Assembly: GCA_038093975.1 (NCBI GenBank)
Contig: JBBPTG010000296.1
Location: forward strand, 1-27,798
Reading direction: 5' to 3'
Length of the DNA: 27,798 nucleotides
Source of the DNA: Chalciporus piperatus
Lineage: Eukaryota > Basidiomycota > Agaricomycetes > Boletales > Boletaceae
Below, one piece after another: positions 1 through 8,583 of the stretch (positions are counted from its first letter, which is position 1; each line of letters opens with the position of its first letter). Both the position numbers and the translations under genes were made by a program. The notes beneath the pieces were generated by a model. It was not told the DNA's origin and made no database searches. It saw only the letters and a program-made list of their open reading frames with translations.

Positions 1-1620
1 GGCTCGTCCCTCGCCGGTCCTGATGCCTTATCTAGGCGTGCCGATCACTTCCCCACTGACGCCGATGACAATGCGGGTACCACTCTGCTACCACCCTCGC
101 TATTCGTCCGTGTCATTGACTCTGCGATGAACAATCACATCTCCAATCTTTCCAAGGACGACCCGTTTCTCCTCACGGCGTTGCAGGCCATTGACGGTGA
201 CATCCCTGCACCTTTCCGCTCTAGACTGGCAGATTGGCAGATGACTAACGGCGTCCTGACCTATCAAGGTCGTGTCTACATCCCACCGGATGAAGACCTA
301 CGTCGCACCGTAGTCCAACGATGCCATGATCATCCCACCGCCGGCCACCCTGGCTATCTCAAGACTCGGCAATTAGTCGCCGCTGAGTTTTGGTGGCCCG
401 GACTTGCCCAATTCGTTCGCAAATACGTAGAAGGATGCGCAACTTGCCAACAGAATAAGGCAAACACACATCCAACCACCCCTCCTCTGATGCCAATACC
501 CTCAAAGAGTTCTAAACCATTCCAACAAGTGTCCTGTGATCTCATCACCGACCTACCCATTTCCAATGGCTTTGATTCTCTGTTGGTCGTGGTCGACCAC
601 GGGCTTACAAAGGGGGTAATTCTTTGCCCTACCAAGAAAACCGTCACGGCCGAAGGGATCGCTTCCCTCTTTTTCCACAAAGTCTACTTAAGATTCGGTC
701 TTTACGACAAAATCATCAGTGACAGAGGACCACAATTCGCATCCGAATTCGCTCGTGAACTAGGACGAATCCTCGGATATGACCTTTCCCTTTCCACCGC
801 CTATCATCCCCAGTCTGATGGAGAAACTGAACGCGTCAACCAGGAAGTTGAGACTTACCTTCGAATCTATTGCGGAGATAACCCCATATCCTGGGCTGAT
901 TCCATTTCCCACGCAGAATTTGCACACAATCATCGGCCCCACTCTGTCACCGGCAAATCCCCGTTCTACCTCATGATGGGATATGAACCCCGTCCTCTTC
1001 CTGCGGTGATCGCCGATTCCGCATTACCCGCTGTCGAACTTCGTCTCCACTCTCTCACCGCTGCCAGAGACGAAGCGCTCGCCTCACACGAACTCGCCAG
1101 ACAAGTGATGGCTGCACGAACTCGACAGAAGTTCAAACCGTTCGCCAAAGGAGACAAAGTCTGGCTGGAAGCGAGGAACCTCAAACGATCCCTGACTTCC
1201 CCAAAGTTCGCCCCAAAACGGGAAGGACCCTTTACCATCACCCAAGTCCTATCTCCGCTATCCTACAGACTCCGTCTCCCACAGACGTGGAGAATTCACC
1301 CCGTGTTCCATGCTTCTCTGTTATCGCCCTATCGCGAAAACCCCGTCCACGGACCGAACTTTCCCGCTCCACCGCCTGACCTAATAGAAGGCGAAGAGGA
1401 ATACGAAATTGAAAGAATTCTCCGTCACCGAGGTTCTTCCGGGCGCCACTCGTACCTAGTCCGCTGGAAAGGATATTCTTCTGATGAAGACCGCTGGCTT
1501 AAAGAAGCAGACCTTACCCACGCCACAGAAGTCCTAGAAAACTATAAAAAAGCTCACCCGTCCGCCTTCCCCTCTTCCCCAAGATCCCCATCTTCTGTCA
1601 GACGCAAAACCCGCCGCTAA
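1..1620 (+). CDS. Ty3/gypsy pol polyprotein, C-terminal part (RNase H tail, integrase, chromodomain), 5' partial
   Basis: The frame is open from base 1. Its first residues include the PDALSRRADHFP motif that closes RNase H in these elements, so the ATG at 127 is internal and not the start. Counting from that Met, integrase shows an HHCC zinc domain (H69, H74, C104, C107) and the catalytic triad D138, D199 (SDRGPQF) and E235 (GETERVNQ). Integrase inserts the cDNA copy into the host genome. From about residue 425 a chromodomain (EYEIERIL, then YLVRWKGY and DRWLKEADL) follows; in chromoviruses such domains tether integrase to modified histones, which here is inference. The tail is basic and serine-rich. 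All catalytic residues are present. The stop TAA at 1618-1620 lies 4 nt before the next ORF. Confidence 0.95.
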   Translation, partial: GSSLAGPDALSRRADHFPTDADDNAGTTLLPPSLFVRVIDSAMNNHISNLSKDDPFLLTALQAIDGDIPAPFRSRLADWQMTNGVLTYQGRVYIPPDEDLRRTVVQRCHDHPTAGHPGYLKTRQLVAAEFWWPGLAQFVRKYVEGCATCQQNKANTHPTTPPLMPIPSKSSKPFQQVSCDLITDLPISNGFDSLLVVVDHGLTKGVILCPTKKTVTAEGIASLFFHKVYLRFGLYDKIISDRGPQFASEFARELGRILGYDLSLSTAYHPQSDGETERVNQEVETYLRIYCGDNPISWADSISHAEFAHNHRPHSVTGKSPFYLMMGYEPRPLPAVIADSALPAVELRLHSLTAARDEALASHELARQVMAARTRQKFKPFAKGDKVWLEARNLKRSLTSPKFAPKREGPFTITQVLSPLSYRLRLPQTWRIHPVFHASLLSPYRENPVHGPNFPAPPPDLIEGEEEYEIERILRHRGSSGRHSYLVRWKGYSSDEDRWLKEADLTHATEVLENYKKAHPSAFPSSPRSPSSVRRKTRR

Positions 1621-1624
1621 GACC

Positions 1625-2791
1625 ATGTCCGCTCCTACCACCCCTTCGTCCTCTACTATGTCTTCCATCTCTTCTCTGTCCCGTTCTTCTTCCTCTCCTA
1701 CTTACCCCCCTGGCTTACCTATTCGTTCTCTACCTATTCAACCCATTCGTCCCTCCTCTCCAGAACCCCCTAGCCCAACCGTCGCTGAGGCTGGATGGAA
1801 TACCACCGGTCTCCCATTAAACTCCGCTGGATGGCCGATCTTGCAGGAAGACCTAGACGCCCCCACGCATATTGCCGCTACTCCCACGGTCAGAGTCCTA
1901 CCCATTGAACTACCACTCACCGCCCATCGTCTTCGCGACGAGTTGATGGATAATGCCGTTATGGATCGCATGTCCCAATTCTTGCTAGACTCACGACTCT
2001 CGGTACCCATCGGAGCCCACCTTGATCTGGGGTCACCCCTCTTCGCCCTTTACCGCGCCTACCTGCAAGCATCCCGTCTCGCCAATCTTCCTCCTTCCCT
2101 GACGACGGTTCACCAAGCTCATTCAGAAGCTGCTTCCATCCGCAATATCCACGGTGATTTAATTACCAACCTCAGCATTGCTCTCTACGAGCTACGGATG
2201 CCGGAGTTTCTGGACGACCTAGACCGTTACCTCAGAGAGTCCGCCTCTGCGGCTCAATCCCCCATCCCTGTCATCGGAGTTTCTACCTCATCTCTCCCCT
2301 CGTCGACGCCTTCCGCATCTAGCTCCCCTTTGAACGATGAAGAAGAGGCAGTGTTCTTTCGTGCAGAACGCAACCATATTACCTCGCAACGACAACGGAC
2401 TGGCACCATACCTCTATCCACCTCACATCCCCAGTACCATGACGCCTGCTTCGTATGTCACAGACTGGGCCATATACGTATCCACTGTCCCGTATACCAG
2501 TGTCCCACGTGCTTCCGCTGGGCACCCGGTCACATTCAAGGTCGTTGCCCACTTAGGCGTGGGCAGAGACATACAACCACGCCACCTGTTGCGCCCTCTT
2601 CCCGTTCCCGCCGATCAACGAATACCAATCGAGCTGCTCGACGCCCCCCTCCACTCTATACCCGTATCTCGGGTGAGACTTATTCACGCGACGACGACGA
2701 CGCCACTCTCTATGACGGAGATGATCCGACCGACGATGTCGGATATGCAAACATGACCGGTTCTCCTGGACATTACGGGTTAAACATTTGA
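1625..2791 (+). CDS. Second ORF of the Ty3 element, double zinc-knuckle protein
   Basis: This 388-residue ORF starts at an ATG 4 nt after the pol stop, in the +1 frame relative to pol. The first 60 residues are rich in Ser and Pro. Residues of about 95-225 look mainly helical (a segment starts LRDELMDNAVMDRM). Two adjacent Cys/His knuckles follow: C275-x2-C278-x4-H283-x4-C288, then C293-x2-C296-x6-H303-x4-C308. After a basic stretch, the tail is Asp-rich. The first knuckle matches the CCHC type of retroviral nucleocapsid, which binds nucleic acid, but such a domain normally lies in gag, upstream of pol. It ends 45 nt before the LTR, so it belongs to the element. Its function is unknown: an RNA or DNA chaperone, or a displaced gag-like product, would be guesses. 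Confidence 0.8.
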   Translation: MSAPTTPSSSTMSSISSLSRSSSSPTYPPGLPIRSLPIQPIRPSSPEPPSPTVAEAGWNTTGLPLNSAGWPILQEDLDAPTHIAATPTVRVLPIELPLTAHRLRDELMDNAVMDRMSQFLLDSRLSVPIGAHLDLGSPLFALYRAYLQASRLANLPPSLTTVHQAHSEAASIRNIHGDLITNLSIALYELRMPEFLDDLDRYLRESASAAQSPIPVIGVSTSSLPSSTPSASSSPLNDEEEAVFFRAERNHITSQRQRTGTIPLSTSHPQYHDACFVCHRLGHIRIHCPVYQCPTCFRWAPGHIQGRCPLRRGQRHTTTPPVAPSSRSRRSTNTNRAARRPPPLYTRISGETYSRDDDDATLYDGDDPTDDVGYANMTGSPGHYGLNI

Positions 2792-2826
2792 CTAGTTTTT
2801 ATCTTCGTCGATGACTTGATTCTAAT

Positions 2827-2836
2827 ACGGGGGTAA
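2827..2836 (+). other. Polypurine tract next to the 3' LTR
   Basis: The stretch ACGGGGGTAA lies directly before the LTR start TGTTACG. Plus-strand DNA synthesis in LTR retroelements is primed from a purine run at this position. It is short and broken by a C and a T, so the primer itself may be only the five Gs with flanking bases. Confidence 0.55.
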
Positions 2837-3303
2837 TGTTACGATCATTCATTCTTTCCTTTCTCATTACCTTGTACTAAGTCCTAGTCGCTGGTTCGAG
2901 TCCTGCCTAGGCCTCTTATTTCTTGCTTACTTTAGTCAGCGGATGTTCTTCGATGTTCTTTCACATTCCATACTTCGTCATCGCTGACTCGTACTCTTAC
3001 CAAGCATGACTCATTCCTATTCGTCATAGCTTGTTCTTACACATTCCAACCGGTTCCATGCCTGCCCTTAACTCGTTTCTCTACTTATATAAACCCTCGA
3101 GTTTCTCCTGTAACCTTAACTTAGACCTACGCAATCTAGCTTGGTCATTCCTCGCTTCCTTGAACCCTCTGAGAGTCACCGTCCCACTCTTGAACGGACG
3201 CTAGGCCTTAACGTGGACATCCCATCGTTAGGCTACCTTGAAACCCTTGTCTTTGACTAGGCTTTTGTGTCTACGCTTTGACCTACCCGGTACAAGCGTA
3301 ACA
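2837..3303 (+). repeat. 3' LTR, 467 bp, ends TGTTACG..CGTAACA
   Basis: The limits come from a perfect 7-bp inverted repeat, TGTTACG at 2837-2843 and CGTAACA at 3297-3303, with the canonical TG..CA ends. It begins right after the polypurine tract. A TATA box sits at 3086, so transcription would start near 3115-3125 in the corresponding 5' LTR. The 5' partner is outside the window. Confidence 0.85.
3086..3093 (+). promoter_or_regulatory. TATA box inside the LTR
   Basis: TATATAAA occurs 250 bp into the LTR, in the place expected for the U3 promoter. In this 3' copy it could drive transcription outwards, towards 3304 and the antisense side of the neighbouring minus-strand gene. Confidence 0.55.
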
Positions 3304-3360
3304 CTAATATACATTCTCCGGTACAGTTGTTTCTCATGTACAAATCAACAGTCTAAATAA

Positions 3361-3391
3361 AAAGAGAGGATGGCGAAAAAAGAGAGGATGG
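3361..3391. repeat. 13-bp direct repeat between LTR and next gene
   Basis: AAAGAGAGGATGG occurs at 3361-3373 and 3379-3391, an 18-bp period. It lies in the 166-bp gap between the LTR and the stop of the minus-strand gene. The same gap holds TGTACAAATC twice. No function is apparent. Confidence 0.6.
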
Positions 3392-3469
3392 TGCTAGTGG
3401 TTGCACGGTACCAGGTGTACAAATCGAGATCGAGAGACGCTAGGAAAGGGATGTTCTGAATTTCTGACC

Positions 3470-4271
3470 TCATGCGCTCATTCTGTGTCGCTTATGGGCC
3501 CTCCCAAGCTGTTCCTGGATTTGCTCCTCGATGTGTTTGCGCTTCACATTGAGTGCCTCAACCCGCCTGTACGCAATCTCTGGGACAGTAAGAGGCCGGA
3601 CGAGGGGCATACCGGATGGTCGGAAGAGGAAAGAGCAGAGTTGTGGAGTAACTTGAGTGGAATTGAGGTTGAAGTGGTGATTGTCGTCGGTTGAACTCTC
3701 CATGTTCTTAAGCTCAGGCTCGGTTGCCGTTGAGATCTCCTCCTGCTCCAGGTACTCCAGCTTGATATCCTGCTCCTCCAGCTTTATCTCCTTTTCCTCC
3801 AGCTTCTGCTTTATCTCCTCCTCCTCCGAATCAGGAACGAGCGATGCGAGCTCGAGTTCCTCCGAGTCACCATCAGAATCCGTCAGTGGCATACACCGCA
3901 TAACGTCGAAATCATCCCATTCATCCGACTCGTAGTCTGGCTCTGATGCACTGGGGGAAAGATCCAGACCTGAGACAGAAGGCAGTGCCTGACCGGTCAA
4001 CTGCAACAGCCTGCGTGCTTCTCTCAGGGCTTCTCGACGCTGTTCTTCAAGAGATGGGTACGTAGGATCTTCGTGGATGCGAAAGAGAATTGTCTGGGGA
4101 AGGTTAGTACCTTTCAGAGTATGTGCCATATGGGTGTACCTTTGTTCCCGGCGTGGTGATATCCAGGCTGAGTTGATAGTGCGCATTCGGAAGACGAGGG
4201 ATGGTTCTGATATTGAGGAAGGTGATATCGCCGAGAATGCGGACGGAGTTGGTCATATTGATGGTAGGCAT
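3470..4271 (-). CDS. Hypothetical acidic coiled-coil protein, two exons, 251 aa
   Basis: The proposed gene is complement(3470..4093, 4140..4271). Exon 1 (44 codons) starts MPTINMTNSV. A 46-nt intron (4094-4139) begins GTACAC, has TACTAAC as branch site and ends CCCCAG, leaving the frame in phase 0. Exon 2 begins TILFRIHEDP. Around residues 55-70 is an Arg/Glu-rich helix, then an acidic Ser-rich region, then a Glu/Lys coiled coil built of near-7-residue repeats (KLEEKEIKLEEQDIKLEY), and a basic C-terminal helix ending KRHRMSA. I do not recognise a family. The splice evidence and the codon pattern suggest a real gene, perhaps nuclear. It is divergent from the fragment at 4464 across 192 bp. Confidence 0.6.
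3755..3817 (-). repeat. Three 21-bp tandem units coding the coiled-coil heptads
   Basis: Units at 3755-3775, 3776-3796 and 3797-3817 each begin CTCCAGCTT or CTCCAGCTTT on the plus strand and are diverged from one another. Each codes seven residues, so copy-number change would keep both frame and heptad register. Confidence 0.65.
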
Positions 4272-4463
4272 GGATGAATAGAGCGTGATGAAGAGTGGGT
4301 GTGATGTTTGGGTTATCTATGCGGGAAAGAAAGAAGATAAAGGTTTGTTCTGGGACGAGCGCGATGTTCAATTTCGCCACGTGACACACCACGTGCATCT
4401 GCAAACCAGGTGAAGCATGTGCGCTTGGGTGCACACCCTTACTAGCTTGACTTCTCGTTCTCG
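4272..4463. promoter_or_regulatory. Short divergent intergenic region with two CACGTG boxes
   Basis: These 192 bp separate the start of the minus-strand coiled-coil gene from the plus-strand zinc-finger fragment. CACGTG palindromes at 4378-4383 and 4390-4395 start exactly 12 bp apart; such E-boxes are bound by bHLH factors in fungi. A shared bidirectional promoter is inference. Confidence 0.35.
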
Positions 4464-4772
4464 ATGGCCAAGATGTCTCGCCAAAAGCCCAATCACAACA
4501 ATCGCAATGACTACAAGATTTGCCGCTGCACAACTACATGCTACAAGCTTCTTTCGACATATGCTCGCGACCGACACTACCGCCGTGCTGATCCTGCTAC
4601 CATGCTCATGTCCGAGAGTGAAGGTGCTTCAAGCGACTCGACAAGTTCTGATGAGGAAGAAATGGAGGAAGAAATGCATCAGGAAATTCACACATTGCTT
4701 AGCCGTGCTTACTGCACTTACCGCCGGCCCGAATTCGAGACAAGCACGTTAAGTAGCTTGATCCCTACTTGA
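4464..4772 (+). pseudogene. Probable N-terminal exon of a CACTA/Tnp2 transposase, detached
   Basis: The 102-residue frame starts MAKMSRQK and carries a Cys/His cluster (CRCTTTC, then a His about 13 residues on), followed by an acidic Ser/Asp/Glu stretch. This resembles the zinc-finger start of basidiomycete CACTA/Tnp2 transposases, from memory of the family. It has no transposase body behind it, and the Plavaka gene follows instead. The transposase body at 11581 has no zinc-finger start. A GT at 4753 and an AG at 11577-11578 are phase-compatible (phase 1) and would join the two. Alternatively it is an independent relic or a small gene. Confidence 0.4.
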
Positions 4773-4889
4773 CAGCTTATGAGATAAAGAGCAATAAGTA
4801 ACTCGATCGCGCTCGCTAAGCAAGTATATTTACTAGTACTAAAATGCCGTATGACTAGTAGATAATCAACTTGAATACACACGAAAGAC

Positions 4890-7800
4890 TTATGAGGCAA
4901 TTTCAAATGCATGATGATCAATGAAGCGATTAACGTAGAACAAATGGAAGGTATCATACGACTCGTGGGGTTTGAGTGATGTAGAAAGGAAATTTTTGCC
5001 GTAGTAGGGGATGAGGTGGGCGGCACGGTAAATAGTGTCGACATGGATAATGGAGATATGGGGTTGGTTGCGATAATCGAAACCTGGACGCACCAACCAC
5101 ATCCCGGTGTCTTCATCTGGGACATCACCGACTAGATTGAACCAGCGTACGACAGCGCATGGGTAATTGGATCCTCGGAAGTTGAATGAGAAGAAAGCGA
5201 GGATCCAGACGACCTCGAAGCCGTTCATTGGGTCTGTTTCTGGGTGAGCGCTGACAAACGCGCAGTCGTAACGGGGACCTTCATTTCGCCACACAGGACA
5301 TGAACGGATATGCTCGCGCCGCATACCATGAATCCCGCTGATGTCGCTTGGGGAGAAGAACATTGACGAGGCCGAGTTGACGACACGAACTTTGCCGTCG
5401 TACTGTGGTTGCTCATCTTCTGGGAGTGTAGCAAATTCGCGCGGGTCGTCTGGATGGAGCTGCTCGAAGAGGAATTGTGAGATAAGAAGAGGGAGATGGG
5501 GGATGTTGAGTTCATGGCTGAGCTTCTCGACGTTTCGCGCGCGTTTCCGTTCTGTTGATAGATCCATGAACTTCGGAAAGAAATGTCAACAAAACACGGA
5601 GTACTTACGCACAGTACGTGCCAGTTGGACGTGGGCTTGTACGACTGTAGGATTAGCATCTACGGGTTCCGAGCCACCTTTGTCTTCGTCATATGGTCGT
5701 ATATCATCCTCGTTACCACTGACATCTAGCAAGTCAGTGGCACCAGTTTGAGTTGGGGGTTCGTCCGGCTGGTCAACTACAAGTGAATGAGAGAAATCAC
5801 AATTAATGTTGAGATTAGAAAAGTTACGAACCTGCTGTAAACGGGATACTAGATAGTATATGCCCTTCGAGCATACCACGAGCGGTAAAGTCTCTCCGAG
5901 CGGCTGCGAGTTTGTCAAGTCGCTGGTTTGTGAGTAACATTTGGCCGAGCGGTTCGTTTCGGTTGGATCGTCTGTATGGTTCCTTCACGGCCTTTATATG
6001 CTTGGACTCGGTAATTGATGAGCATAACCCATTCGGAGCCCCGAAAAGCCGGATCATGTCGATATAGTGCACCATAGAGTGTTGCCGGGGAAGAGAAAAT
6101 GTGGGGATGATCGGATGGAAGGCTTCGCGATAGGTATGAAAATGTGTAAGAGCTTCATGAATGGAGTCGATAGTCTTATCAGTGATTACGTGCCGCCGGA
6201 CGAGATAACAAAAGTCGAGTAGCGCTCGGACGGCGCGTACGATTTCGGTCGGCAGGTGGCCCTCTATTGCAGCTAAGTAAACCTATATGGATGGAGTCAG
6301 TCATTCGGATTGTTTGCTAGCCAGGATTGAACCAACCTTCATGAGAGCTTTTGAATCATCTCCGGTCCATTGCTTGAAGTGACGTCCCTGCGGAAAGCGT
6401 CGTAGGCCAGAAAACGGTGCTATCGCAGCGATTCTACCATGACCGTGATTGTGTAATTAGTGACATACTACTCAATGATTGACGAGGAGTGGAATACCTG
6501 CAATCAATGTCATCAAGGATAATTTGAGCCCTCGTTTTACCTTCTGTCCCGATGAGGTATCTCTCAATCCAGTCCACGAGGTGGTCCTTGAATGCCCCTT
6601 TGATGATTTGATGAAGCAGGTCTGGGGAAATGAGTTCATGGATGTCGGCCCGTGGAAAATCATTAGTGAATGGCTAGTAGGAAATACCCTGATCAATGAC
6701 GAGCAGCTGGTCAAAACTGAAAGAACATACCACAAGATCTCCGACTATGCCGTACTCGTCCCATAAAACATCCAAATTTATCGTTTCGACCAGAGTATCT
6801 GTATGTATGCGACAGCGATAAAGAGCATCGCTATCAAGGTCGTCTTGAACTGCCATACACCTAAAAACCTGTATTAGTACCTATACTTTATTTGCTGATA
6901 GAAAAACTTACTTGGCACACCAATTGCGAACTATACATGACAGGAGAACTTGCTCCTCGTAGTCAGCAATGTAAGGCCCAAGGGAAAAGATGGCGCGTCG
7001 GAAGTGCCCATCAGCGAATTGTATCACCGTGTATGCCGTCATTGCCGGAGTGAGTCTCTCGAGGATTTTTGAAAGTGATGTATGGAAGGCTTGCCGGCGA
7101 AACTTGCGAAAGGCTGCCGTCGAGGCGTGTTCCCTTGTTGCTAGTAGAAACAATGTCAGAGAAGTGCTCACAGGGAACTTGAATAAAAATGATAGAACAT
7201 ACTCTTCGGCATTGCTAGAAAGCCAATAAGCATGATCCCATTCTTGTGTGCTCGACGTGCTGTGTTGTGAACGTTTCCGACTGATAGGTAAAGCGGGTAG
7301 TAGTCATGTTGACCCGTCGCGACAGAAACCGTAGTCTTGTCTGATCCGAGAATGACGGGAACCAAGACGGAGCCATGAGTCTCGGGATTTTGAGCAATTG
7401 CAGTCTGGAAGAGAACCAGTTCGTAAGCAAGTAAGTTATGAAAAGATTTCCATGCACTCACCGCCTCTTTCCATGCCCAATCACTCGACATGAAATCTTG
7501 CCAGCGCCGTGAGTTCGTGGTGGTCTCGAACTCGCGATAGGGGCAGACATCGATCTGTGTTGCAAACTCAGGGTTCCCGAGGATCTCCCTTATACATGTC
7601 TCGGGATCACGCATCCAGACATCGAATACTTCGTCCATCCAAGGTGCTTCATCATGCCCACCACGTTCCCCTGTATACTGTATGCCAAAACTCTCCCATT
7701 TCACTTCTCCGACTTTCGTGCTGTCAATCAGCTCGTAAAGATTGCTGGCGCCACCTAACAGAAGCTGCTTGTTGTGTTTAATCAGGTAAGCGGAGAGAAT

Positions 7801-8325
7801 GTCGAGCAGATTATTGATATGCTTGCCCGACATTTGAATTTGCGAGTATAGTAAGTCCACGAGCTCAAATTCAGCGCGGTCCTGAAAAGGACTCCAGTCG
7901 TCCGGAGCCTTATTTGAATAGGGCGGTGGTGGTGTCCCGTCGGGTAAGAACGCGCCATCTTCATCGCAAATTCGGCCTAGAAAGCTTGTAAGTCATTTGA
8001 ATTTGTTCTCGAGTATAACACAGCACACACCATTCAATTTAGTATGATAATTTCGATAGAGTTCTTTATCTTTACCATGGAATTGAGCATTCACTTCAGA
8101 CTCGGAGTCAGCACCAGCATCATCGGAAGACTCCGCAGGCAACATGGCTTCAGCATCGGAAGACTGAGATTCTGTAGGCGGGGCAATGGGGGAAAATGTC
8201 GGGTGCTCTGAGTTCATATGCTGGGTGAGTCCCGATTTGTTTCCGAACCACCGCTTACATCCTGTGACCTTGCAGGGAAGACGGACAGGATTACGGGCAC
8301 GGCGACTGCGCGCCAGCGGAGGCAT
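4890..8325 (-). CDS. Plavaka-type DNA transposase, ten exons, 974 aa, apparently intact
   Basis: Exons: complement(4890..5551, 5609..5776, 5832..6282, 6337..6433, 6498..6673, 6731..6860, 6912..7140, 7203..7404, 7462..7976, 8031..8325). Nine introns of 51-64 nt all have GT..AG ends, and every phase closes with no internal stop. It opens with a C2H2 finger (C18, C23, H36, H41; GCKRWFGNKSGLTQHMN). The core has ILGSDKTTVSVATGQ (D292), the adjacent YYPLYLSVGNV, LGPYIADY, LWDEYGIVGDLV, FPRADIHEL..PDLLHQ (D475), GLCSSITESKHIKAV (E640) and a C-terminal GIHGMRREHIRS and YVNRFIDHHAFEIA. These are hallmarks of Plavaka, a member of the CMC group of cut-and-paste transposases found in mushrooms. The D/D/E assignment is inferred from conserved position. 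Length is typical. No terminal inverted repeat could be assigned. Confidence 0.9.
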
Positions 8326-8583
8326 CAGATGGAGGTGGTGGTGGATAGTTCGAGTTGGACTCGGAGTATATTCAGGAACGAGACTACTACACGAATGTAA
8401 AACTTTGGGGCAACATATTAGCGGGGTTGAAACTTAACGAATAGTCTCCGCACCTACAAAATATTATGGATCATCCGCTCGAAGCGTAGATCCACCTGTC
8501 TTCTTCCCCCCTTCTTCCCCCCCTTCTCCCTTCTTTCCCCCCCCCCCTTCACTCGTTTGATTTCTTTGTTTCCCTCCAGTACA
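8326..8583. promoter_or_regulatory. Divergent promoter region with long pyrimidine tract
   Basis: Only 258 bp separate the start codons of the minus-strand Plavaka gene and the plus-strand gene at 8584. From about 8498 to 8551 the plus strand is almost pure C and T, including an 11-C run; such tracts often precede transcription starts in filamentous fungi. This fits a promoter for the plus-strand gene. No clear TATA box is seen. Confidence 0.45.

Larger units (their letters stand above)
1..3303 (+). mobile_element. 3' half of a Ty3/gypsy chromodomain LTR retrotransposon
   Basis: The window opens inside the pol gene and runs through integrase, a second ORF, a short G-rich polypurine tract and the 3' LTR. 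The 5' LTR, gag, protease and reverse transcriptase lie to the left of the window. The order RNase H, integrase, chromodomain, LTR is that of Ty3/gypsy chromoviruses. Both reading frames are free of stops and frameshifts in the visible part, so this copy may be young. The base pairs after the LTR are CTAAT; the matching target duplication should lie before the 5' LTR, outside the window. Confidence 0.93.

Noticed and set aside
354..1241. Minus-strand and alternative frames inside the integrase region
   Set aside because: They overlap a frame with full catalytic motifs and show no motifs or splice links of their own.
2887..2915. tRNA-like box B (GGTTCGAGTCC) in the LTR
   Set aside because: The T-arm-like piece has a mismatch in its stem, and no box A, acceptor stem or anticodon arm lies upstream.
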